Positions 18,334 to 24,898 of a DNA stretch of 64,000 nucleotides are shown here, one piece after another. The notes beneath the pieces were generated by a model. The model had not been told where the DNA came from, searched no databases, and saw only the letters and a list, made by a program, of their open reading frames with translations. This stretch comes from Odoribacter laneus YIT 12061. GTDB taxonomy: Bacteria > Bacteroidota > Bacteroidia > Bacteroidales > Marinifilaceae. The translations under genes and the position numbers were made by a program. The DNA is taken from assembly GCF_000243215.1 (NCBI RefSeq), contig NZ_JH594596.1:2893507-2957506 (forward strand). Reading direction: 5' to 3'. The first letter of the stretch is position 1. Every line of letters begins with the position of its first letter.

Positions 18334-19209
18334 ATGATTACACAGAAAAATTACGAAATTTATTTTGCCGATTATCTCGATGGAACATTAGGAGAAGCGG
18401 AAACAGCAGAATTAAAAGCTTTTCTGTTGGTACATCCTGAATTATCCAAGCTTATAGAAGACACGGATAAGGTAAAACTTCAGAAACCCACTTTTACTTA
18501 CTTACATAAAGAATCTCTAAAAAAAACAGAACTACAGGAATGTCCGGATTATTATGCTATTGCAGCCGCAGAAGAAATATTGACAGAAAGGGAAAAAAAG
18601 CAATTGAAGGAAAGATTTGCTGACCAGGAGTTTCAGGCCTCTGTGCAGCTCTATCAGCAATTAAGGCTTAAACCAAACCCGAATATTCATTTTAATAAGA
18701 AAAATAAACTTTACAAAAAGCAAGGTAAACGTATTCTTTTGATACAATTAACTGCTGTGGCAGCTGTTTTATCTCTCTTTCTGCTCATACGGTTGTTTAC
18801 GCCCTCTATCGTAGAAAAAGATTCGATGTTCAGCGACAATCGGAAAACCATTCTTCCCCTTATCGTTTCACCACATTTCAGTACACCTCTGGAAACAAAA
18901 GGTTACAAACCCTCTTTTGAACTGGCGAAAGTAAAATCCATAAAACCTACAAAGCAAATTATTGCTCCCATTTCTTCCTCTATGGAAACAGTAATCCTCC
19001 TTACTTCTGATACAGAAATAAAACTTCAGGAAATAGCTATGAACGACACTCCGGAAATTATTCTTACTGAATCAGCTAAAACCTGGAGAGCTTCTTCCGA
19101 TAATGTGGGAACAAAAAATATAATTACTTCTGTTATTCACGCTGGTAAAAACCTTACACAAAGAATGAAAAAAAACAATATAAATGCAAAAGTGTCTGTA
19201 ACATATTAA
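18334..19209 (+). CDS. putative anti-sigma factor, single-pass membrane protein
   Basis: A 291-residue protein with a cytoplasmic N-terminal part (YEIYFADYLDGTLGEAETAE, reminiscent of the start of zinc-finger-type anti-sigma domains but lacking the His/Cys set), one transmembrane helix at about residues 133-153 (ILLIQLTAVAAVLSLFLLIR) and a C-terminal extracytoplasmic part of about 135 residues without recognised domains. The N-terminal pattern D-Y-L-D-G-T-L occurs in many anti-sigma factors. Its place 31 bases after the ECF sigma gene supports the call, and an outer-membrane protein gene follows. Function is inferred from context. Confidence 0.7.
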   Translation: MITQKNYEIYFADYLDGTLGEAETAELKAFLLVHPELSKLIEDTDKVKLQKPTFTYLHKESLKKTELQECPDYYAIAAAEEILTEREKKQLKERFADQEFQASVQLYQQLRLKPNPNIHFNKKNKLYKKQGKRILLIQLTAVAAVLSLFLLIRLFTPSIVEKDSMFSDNRKTILPLIVSPHFSTPLETKGYKPSFELAKVKSIKPTKQIIAPISSSMETVILLTSDTEIKLQEIAMNDTPEIILTESAKTWRASSDNVGTKNIITSVIHAGKNLTQRMKKNNINAKVSVTY

Positions 19210-19260
19210 AAACACTATCCGTCTTATGGGAAAATAATAGAATTTAAGAAAAATAATACT

Positions 19261-20217
19261 ATGAAAACAACATTATCTCTCTTTGCAATTTTTTTGACAT
19301 TAAACGGAATGGCTTCCAATTTCCAAGATACAGTAATGGTGGACGATCTGTGGCAAAAAGAAAAAAATATAAAATTCGTACCGAACTTACAGGATTCTCT
19401 TCTGTCAAACAGGGAAATGCAAATTACAGATACTCTCCCTACACAAAAAAAATCTAAAATACGTATTCTTTCTTCTTCATCCAGCGGCTTGACAATTATC
19501 GGTTCCGGAAATGATACAGAAATTGAAATTTTAGGAAACCATAAATATAAAAACAAAAAAAACAAAGGGTACCAAAATTTCAGTGGCCATTGGTGCGGTT
19601 TTAATTTCGGATTTGTAAACTTTACAAATACTGATTATTCTGATTATTCCGCCAGTGAACAGGATTTTATGGAACTAGATTATGCAAATTCTTTCGTCAT
19701 GCAATTTAATATTTTGGAACAAAGCATCAATCTCGTACCCCGGAATAATTTTGGATTAATTGTAGGTTTAGGGCTCGAGTACCAACGCTTGCGTTTTGAA
19801 AATAAACACCAGTCCATCTGTTTGGATGAGAACAACAGAATTATGCCCTATACCCTCAATCCAGACTGGAAAGTAAAAAGGAATTCGTTCAAAACACTTT
19901 ACCTCACGGTTCCTGTTTTAATGGAAGTACAATTTCCAGCAAGGCTCAGAAAAAAAGTATATATATCTGCCGGTTTTATGGGAGGTATCCGCCTTCATTC
20001 CAAAACAAAAATTGTATATAAGAACCTCGATGGAAATAAGAAAAAAGACAAAAATTCCGATAATTTCAATATGATACCTGTCAAAGCAGATGTAGTAGCA
20101 CGTATCGGTTACCACAACCTGAATATCTGGGGAAGTTATACTTTAACCAATATGTTCAAATCAAACAAAGGGCCGGAATTGCATCCTTACAGCTTGGGGA
20201 TAGGAGTAACATTTTAA
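19261..20217 (+). CDS. outer membrane beta-barrel protein (porin family/PorT-like)
   Basis: A 318-residue exported protein with signal peptide MKTTLSLFAIFLTLNGMAS. Residues about 110-318 show alternating amphipathic strands typical of an eight-stranded barrel (HWCGFNFGFVNFT; NNFGLIVGLGLEYQRLRFEN; KTLYLTVPVLMEVQF; VYISAGFMGGIRLHSKTKI) and end with HPYSLGIGVTF, a C-terminal phenylalanine as expected for outer-membrane insertion. A 90-residue polar N-terminal extension precedes the barrel. It is third in the sigma/anti-sigma/barrel set and may be the regulated product or the signal source (inference). Confidence 0.78.
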   Translation: MKTTLSLFAIFLTLNGMASNFQDTVMVDDLWQKEKNIKFVPNLQDSLLSNREMQITDTLPTQKKSKIRILSSSSSGLTIIGSGNDTEIEILGNHKYKNKKNKGYQNFSGHWCGFNFGFVNFTNTDYSDYSASEQDFMELDYANSFVMQFNILEQSINLVPRNNFGLIVGLGLEYQRLRFENKHQSICLDENNRIMPYTLNPDWKVKRNSFKTLYLTVPVLMEVQFPARLRKKVYISAGFMGGIRLHSKTKIVYKNLDGNKKKDKNSDNFNMIPVKADVVARIGYHNLNIWGSYTLTNMFKSNKGPELHPYSLGIGVTF

Positions 20218-20260
20218 AGATTACTGTGCCTATAAAATAATTTTTAATTGATTTATTTTT

Positions 20261-20320
20261 AAAGAAATATCCTGAAATATTGTCTTTTCGTGAGAATATT
20301 TTTAGGATATTTCTTTTCCT
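20261..20320. terminator. bidirectional terminator between the barrel gene and the DAHP synthase gene
   Basis: A 13-base perfect inverted repeat, AAAGAAATATCCT (20261-20273) and AGGATATTTCTTT (20304-20316), lies between convergent genes. The arms are A- and T-rich at the outer ends, giving a U-run on either transcript. Confidence 0.65.
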
Positions 20321-20330
20321 TACTATCAGC

Positions 20331-21425
20331 TTATTCATTCATGATTTCAGTCTGCCGATCGATAGAAGCCTGATGAATCGCTTTGAAAACTTTTTCTAAA
20401 AATTCTTCACTCAATCCATTCTGCTTTCCTTTCTGAAATACTTTTTCCAAAATCTTATCCCAACGTCCCGGTTGTAAAATCGTGATATTATTTTGTTTTT
20501 TATACTTCCCAATTTCTGCAGAGACCTTCATACGATCTGACAGGATCTGGAGTAATTCGTTATCCAATTCATCAATACGAGCCCGTAACTCATCAATATT
20601 TTCTTTATACTCTACATCCTCCGTCTCTACATTCCGGATGACCAGATGGGATAAAATTTCCGAGAGAGAAGAAGGAGTAACCTGCTGCGCTGCATCACTT
20701 AAAGCAATTTCAGGACAAATATGCGATTCCACAATCAAACCGTCAAAACCCAAATCCATAGCTTGCTGAGAGACCTCCTGTATATATTCTCTTTTACCGG
20801 AAATATGACTGGGATCACAAATCATGAGTATATCCTTATGACGACGTTTAATTTCTATGGGGATCTGCCATTGTGGAATATTTCTGTATTTTGCTTTTGT
20901 ATAGGTAGAAAATCCTCTGTGTATAACCCCAATTTTCTTTAATCCAGCCATATTTAAACGTTCTAAAGCTCCGATCCAAAGCTCTACATCCGGATTTACC
21001 GGATTTTTAACTAAAACAGGAATATCCGTTCCTTTCAAAGCATCTGCAATTTCCTGCATAGCAAAAGGATTAGCCGTCGTCCGGGCTCCGATCCATAACA
21101 AATCCACTCCTGCTTTCAAAGCTTCGTATACATGTTTGACATTTGCTACTTCTGTAGAAGTTTTCATACCCAATTCCCGTTGTACACGACGCATCCAACC
21201 TAAACCATCTGCTCCGACACCTTCAAAACAATTCGGACGGGTACGAGGTTTCCAAATACCTGCCCGCAATACGTTCACCCCGTTACTTTTCAAAGCCCTC
21301 GCCGTTTCAAATAATTGCTGCTCGCTTTCCGCACTACAGGGACCCGCAATAATCAACGGTTTTTTCGTATCCGAAAAAATACCCCATTCACTTACTTTTA
21401 ATAAATCTAATTGAATTGCTGCCAT
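20331..21425 (-). CDS. bifunctional 3-deoxy-7-phosphoheptulonate synthase / chorismate mutase
   Basis: Fusion of two shikimate-pathway enzymes. Residues about 15-255 form a type I-beta DAHP synthase barrel (KPLIIAGPCSAESEQQLFE; LRAGIWKPRTRPNCFEG; LWIGARTTANPFAMQEI; MICDPSHISG). Residues about 278-364 form an AroQ chorismate mutase helix bundle (NIDELRARIDELDNELLQIL; MKVSAEIGKYKKQNN). Together they open the aromatic pathway and commit chorismate to prephenate. It is the last gene of the pheA operon, 113 bases after tyrA. Fused mutase domains in this family can serve as allosteric sites for prephenate (known for relatives, not shown here). Confidence 0.94.
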   Translation of the reverse strand: MAAIQLDLLKVSEWGIFSDTKKPLIIAGPCSAESEQQLFETARALKSNGVNVLRAGIWKPRTRPNCFEGVGADGLGWMRRVQRELGMKTSTEVANVKHVYEALKAGVDLLWIGARTTANPFAMQEIADALKGTDIPVLVKNPVNPDVELWIGALERLNMAGLKKIGVIHRGFSTYTKAKYRNIPQWQIPIEIKRRHKDILMICDPSHISGKREYIQEVSQQAMDLGFDGLIVESHICPEIALSDAAQQVTPSSLSEILSHLVIRNVETEDVEYKENIDELRARIDELDNELLQILSDRMKVSAEIGKYKKQNNITILQPGRWDKILEKVFQKGKQNGLSEEFLEKVFKAIHQASIDRQTEIMNE

Positions 21426-21538
21426 AAAATTTATCGTTATGTGTTTCTATTTAAAATTTTGCATTTTACCTTTTTAATTGACTTTGCAGGCGTTTTTAAT
21501 ATACACTGTGTATCTCGTTTTATAAACGTTTTTTATTC

Positions 21539-22378
21539 TCAACGAATAATTCTCTTTATCTTATTTGCCTTATAAATCAATTCTCTCACTCCTTGTTCAT
21601 CGTAATCGGATATATGTTTTTTAAATTCCTGTAACTTTTCAATGTAAGTATCCAATACCGTCAACACATTTTCTTTGTTTTGAGAAAATATAGGAGCCCA
21701 CATATCAGCATTACTTTTAGCTAAACGTACCGTAGAAGAAAAACCTCCCGAAGCCAAATCAAAAATATTCTTTTCATTTTTCTCTTTTTCCAAAACAGTT
21801 AAAGCCAAAGCAAAAGAAGAAATATGAGAAATATGAGAAACATAAGCAGTATGCACATCGTGATGAGCCGCCCGCATATATATCATTCTCATATTCAAAC
21901 AATCATACATGCTTTTCACTAATTCTACCGCCCGTATATCCGAATCTTCTGCATTACAAATAATCCCGGCACGTCCATCAAAAAGTCCGGACAGAGCCGC
22001 CCAAGGTCCCGAATATTCCGTACCCGCCATAGGATGAGCAGCTACAAAATTTTTCCGGTTCGGATGATAATGGACCATTTCATTGATTTTTTCTTTGGTA
22101 GAACAAACGTCTGTGACAATCTGTTTATCCACCTTATCCAAAATCTGAGGAATTAAACGAATTGCAGCACTTACGGGAGTCGCCACCACAATAATATCAC
22201 TTTCTGCAATACAGTCCTCTAAATTTACAAGGTCATCCACTAAACCCATCTCCTTAGCGGCGGCGGCATGCAACTGTTCGCTTTCCACACCGACCACCCG
22301 ATCTGCAAACTTTCTCTTTTTTAAATCGATCGCCATTGAGCCGCCGATCAAACCAATTCCGATTACTCCTACTTGCAT
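21539..22378 (-). CDS. tyrA: prephenate dehydrogenase
   Basis: Oxidatively decarboxylates prephenate to 4-hydroxyphenylpyruvate, the tyrosine precursor. The N-terminal Rossmann motif is VGVIGIGLIGGSMAIDL; IIVVATPVSAAIRLIP and VTDVCSTKEKI follow, and FVAAHPMAGTEYSGPWAA near residue 115 contains the catalytic His segment. The C-terminal half is helical. There is no ACT domain (279 residues), so tyrosine feedback through ACT is not expected, which makes transcriptional control by the upstream leader more relevant. The gap to the upstream aminotransferase is 42 bases. Confidence 0.94.
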   Translation of the reverse strand: MQVGVIGIGLIGGSMAIDLKKRKFADRVVGVESEQLHAAAAKEMGLVDDLVNLEDCIAESDIIVVATPVSAAIRLIPQILDKVDKQIVTDVCSTKEKINEMVHYHPNRKNFVAAHPMAGTEYSGPWAALSGLFDGRAGIICNAEDSDIRAVELVKSMYDCLNMRMIYMRAAHHDVHTAYVSHISHISSFALALTVLEKEKNEKNIFDLASGGFSSTVRLAKSNADMWAPIFSQNKENVLTVLDTYIEKLQEFKKHISDYDEQGVRELIYKANKIKRIIR

Positions 22379-22420
22379 AATTTTTCTCTGTTACTTTCCT
22401 TATTTTTCTGCTTTCTGAAC

Positions 22421-23614
22421 TTAACACCAAGAACCATGCTGCAATGCGGCAGGATACAAACGATTCTTTATCCGCTCGTAAGCTTCCTTCAAAACAGGAC
22501 GTTTCGCACAAAGAGAAATACGAATATATCGGTTACCATTGCTTCCAAATATAAAGCCAGGAGTGATAAATACTCTAGCCTTTTGCAATATATAATCCGT
22601 CAACTTTTCTCCGTTTTCCCATTTTTCTCCTATTTTCCCCCACAAGAACATTCCACTGCTATTTTGATCATAAGTCGCTCCCAATAAATCTAAAATCTCT
22701 CCTGCCAATAATTTACGGGCTTTATATTCCTCATTCAAAGCCGTATACCAACCAGCATCCAACGATAAAGCTTTCACTGCTGCCAATTGCATAGGCCGGA
22801 ACATACCGGAATCCATATTACTTTTTACTTTTAACACATTGGCAATAACTTCCGCTTCACCCGCAATCATGCCAATCCGCCAACCAGCCATATTATGGGC
22901 TTTACTCAAAGAATTCAACTCAATACAACATTCTTTCGCCCGAGAAACACTCAAAATACTGAGATGCTCTTCGTTGAGGATAAAACTGTAGGGATTATCA
23001 TTACAAATCAAAATCTTATGCTTTAAACCAAATTCTACTAACCGACGATATAAGGCTTCCGTAGCCCGGGCTCCTGTTGGCATATTCGGATAATTAACCC
23101 ACATCATTTTTACACCAGTCAAGTCCATTGCTTCTAAAGCTTCAAAATCAGGCATCCAATTGTTTTCTTCCTTCAAATCAAAGGGAATAATTTCAGCCTC
23201 CGTTAATAAGGAAGCAGAAGAATAAGTAGGATACCCTGGATTAGGCACCAATACTTTGTCCCCTTTGTCTAAAAAAGCCAGTGACAATAATAAAATTCCT
23301 TCTTTCGATCCGGCTAAAGGCTGTATTTCTTTTTCAGGGTCCAGTTCTACACCGTAATATTTTTGATACCATTCTGCAAAAGCCCTTCGCAATTCCGGGA
23401 TACCTTTGTAACTCTGATAAGCATGATTCTCAGGATTTTCGGCTCCATGTATTAACGTGTGAATTACTTCATAAGCCGGTGCCATGTCAGGTGATCCTAT
23501 CCCCAAACTGATCACTTTTTCTCCAAGCCGATTCATTTCATCTATTTCGCGGAGCTTACGTGAAAAATAGTATTCACTCACACTATTCGTTCTATTTGCT
23601 GGTTGAATAATCAT
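22421..23614 (-). CDS. class I PLP aminotransferase, aromatic operon
   Basis: A 397-residue fold-type I PLP enzyme with ISLGIGSPDMAPAYEVI at the N-terminus, WVNYPNMPTGARATEALYRR (Asn for the PLP ring), and the Schiff-base lysine in ELNSLSKAHNMAGWRIGM near residue 235. Relatives are annotated as aspartate, LL-diaminopimelate or aromatic aminotransferases. Its position between pheA and tyrA suggests that it makes Phe and Tyr from phenylpyruvate and hydroxyphenylpyruvate; this is inference from context. The pheA gene ends 37 bases upstream. Confidence 0.9.
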   Translation of the reverse strand: MIIQPANRTNSVSEYYFSRKLREIDEMNRLGEKVISLGIGSPDMAPAYEVIHTLIHGAENPENHAYQSYKGIPELRRAFAEWYQKYYGVELDPEKEIQPLAGSKEGILLLSLAFLDKGDKVLVPNPGYPTYSSASLLTEAEIIPFDLKEENNWMPDFEALEAMDLTGVKMMWVNYPNMPTGARATEALYRRLVEFGLKHKILICNDNPYSFILNEEHLSILSVSRAKECCIELNSLSKAHNMAGWRIGMIAGEAEVIANVLKVKSNMDSGMFRPMQLAAVKALSLDAGWYTALNEEYKARKLLAGEILDLLGATYDQNSSGMFLWGKIGEKWENGEKLTDYILQKARVFITPGFIFGSNGNRYIRISLCAKRPVLKEAYERIKNRLYPAALQHGSWC

Positions 23615-23651
23615 ATTTTTAAGTTATTATAATTTACAATTCTGATCTTTC

Positions 23652-24476
23652 TCATTCGTTATAACTTTTATATTCTCCCATAATTTTTACATCTTCCATC
23701 AAAGGCTGTACAGCATTCATGGCTTCTCGATAACGATTATATTCTTCAAATTTAAGGTCCACATAGAAAAAATACTGCCACTCCTTCCCCGGAATGGGTA
23801 AAGACTGAATTTTTGTCAGATTCAGATCATAAAAAGAAAAGATAGATAAAATCTGAGAAAGCCTTCCTTTGACATGAGGAATAGTAAAGCAAATCGATGA
23901 TTTATCGATATCTCTTTTCTCTACATTCAACTTATCATCTAAAATTAAAAAACGGGTAAAATTCTGTTTATGAGTTTCTATACTTTCCTGAAGAATCTCC
24001 AGGCCAAACAACTCTGCCGCTAAACCGGAAGCGATGGCGCCAACATGCATTTGCCGCTTAGTTGCGATATCAGCAGCACTTTTAGCCGTATCTTCCGATT
24101 CGATCAAACGGATATGAGGATATTCCTGAAAAAAACTTCGTGTTTGGGCAATAGCCATATAATGGGAATGAACTTCACGAATATCTTCTATTTTCTGCCC
24201 CGGCAAAGCCATAAGATTTTGCTTAATGCGTAAAAATACCTCCCCTTTTATTTGTTTTCCGTATTTGTGTAAAAGTGAATAATTAGGTAACAGTCCCCCT
24301 GAAACCGTATTTTCAATAGCCATAACAGCTCCATCCGCCGTTTTCTGTTCCAAGCTGACAAACAAATCTTCAAAGCTCAGGCATTCTACCACCTCGATCT
24401 CTTCTCCGTAATATAAACGGGCAGCCTGTTCGTGAAAACATCCGTGTACCCCTTGAATCGCAATCTTCTTTTTCAT
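23652..24476 (-). CDS. pheA: prephenate dehydratase with ACT domain
   Basis: Converts prephenate to phenylpyruvate. Residues about 1-180 form the periplasmic-binding-like catalytic domain (IAIQGVHGCFHEQAARLYYG; AIENTVSGGLLPNYSLLH; TRFLILD, whose Thr is catalytic in the family). Residues about 195-270 are an ACT domain (ICFTIPHVKGRLSQILSIF). The usual phenylalanine-binding Glu-Ser-Arg-Pro of this domain reads Gln-Ser-Leu-Pro here (KIQSLPIPG), so classical allosteric inhibition may be altered. There is no fused chorismate mutase; that activity is in the last gene of the operon. It is the first structural gene behind the leader peptide and attenuator. Confidence 0.94.
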   Translation of the reverse strand: MKKKIAIQGVHGCFHEQAARLYYGEEIEVVECLSFEDLFVSLEQKTADGAVMAIENTVSGGLLPNYSLLHKYGKQIKGEVFLRIKQNLMALPGQKIEDIREVHSHYMAIAQTRSFFQEYPHIRLIESEDTAKSAADIATKRQMHVGAIASGLAAELFGLEILQESIETHKQNFTRFLILDDKLNVEKRDIDKSSICFTIPHVKGRLSQILSIFSFYDLNLTKIQSLPIPGKEWQYFFYVDLKFEEYNRYREAMNAVQPLMEDVKIMGEYKSYNE

Positions 24477-24505
24477 TTATTTCTTGTTTAGTGTGTATCT
24501 AAAAT

Positions 24506-24531
24506 AAAAACCCCCAGCTTAAGCCGGGGGT
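24506..24531 (-). terminator. second terminator-like hairpin in the pheA leader
   Basis: Read on the minus strand: CCCCCGGC, loop TTAA, GCTGGGGG, then TTTTTATTTT. Eight pairs including one G-U, followed by a U-tract. It ends only 30 bases before the pheA ATG and therefore can only serve as a regulated terminator or as the end of a short leader RNA. Confidence 0.7.
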
Positions 24532-24655
24532 CATATTAAATCTTTTTATTCAAGTCCAAGACAAATATACGCCTACCGGCTACTTTTCATACAATAAAAG
24601 TAGAAATGAAAATAATAACCGTTGCTAAATCGAAATTGTCCCATCTTGTGTCAAT

Positions 24656-24680
24656 AAAAAAGCCCTGATTTTTCAGGGCT
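24656..24680 (-). terminator. attenuator terminator (segments 3:4) of the pheA operon
   Basis: Read on the minus strand: AGCCCTGA (24680-24673), loop AAAA, TCAGGGCT (24668-24661), then TTTTT (24660-24656). A perfect eight-pair stem plus U-tract. It lies 40 bases after the leader-peptide stop codon and can be disrupted by pairing of AGGGCT (24720-24715) with AGCCCT (24680-24675). Confidence 0.85.
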
Positions 24681-24720
24681 CCGTTTTATCTTATTTATAA
24701 AATTTACATACCAAAGCCCT

Positions 24721-24780
24721 TTACTTCTTGCTAAAAAAGTAATAATAGTAAAAATAATAGGCAACAGAAAAAGGCTTCAT
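24721..24780 (-). CDS. Phe/Tyr-rich attenuation leader peptide (19 residues)
   Basis: Reading from ATG 24780 the peptide is MKPFSVAYYFYYYYFFSKK. It holds six Tyr and four Phe codons, with nine of ten consecutive positions being Tyr or Phe from residue 8 to 16, which is far from chance and matches the end products of the operon. A strong promoter lies 24 bases upstream and a terminator 40 bases downstream. The AAGCCTT at codons 2-4 (24777-24771) can pair with AGGGCTT just after the stop codon (24720-24714), giving the protector hairpin 1:2; the same AGGGCT can pair with the 5' arm of the terminator (2:3). This is the classical layout of amino-acid attenuators. Confidence 0.85.
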   Translation of the reverse strand: MKPFSVAYYFYYYYFFSKK

Positions 24781-24803
24781 CTTACAGTTTTTTGTATTGG
24801 TTG

Positions 24804-24834
24804 CAAAAGTAAAAACATTTTCTTTAACTCCAAA
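24804..24834 (-). promoter_or_regulatory. promoter of the leader peptide-pheA operon
   Basis: On the minus strand TTTG (24831-24834), a 19-base spacer, and TACTTTTG (24804-24811): an exact match to the Bacteroidetes promoter. Transcription should begin near 24797, giving a leader peptide start about 17 bases into the RNA. Confidence 0.8.
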
Positions 24835-24863
24835 ACATTCCCTCTTTTTTTCCGTTTTATTTT

Positions 24864-24871
24864 TACCTTTG
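24864..24871 (+). promoter_or_regulatory. -7 box of polA
   Basis: TACCTTTG, 27 bases upstream of the polA ATG and back to back with the divergent pheA leader promoter. No TTTG at -33 was found. Confidence 0.5.
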
Positions 24872-24898
24872 TCGGAGTAAACACACAAAAATAATTTC

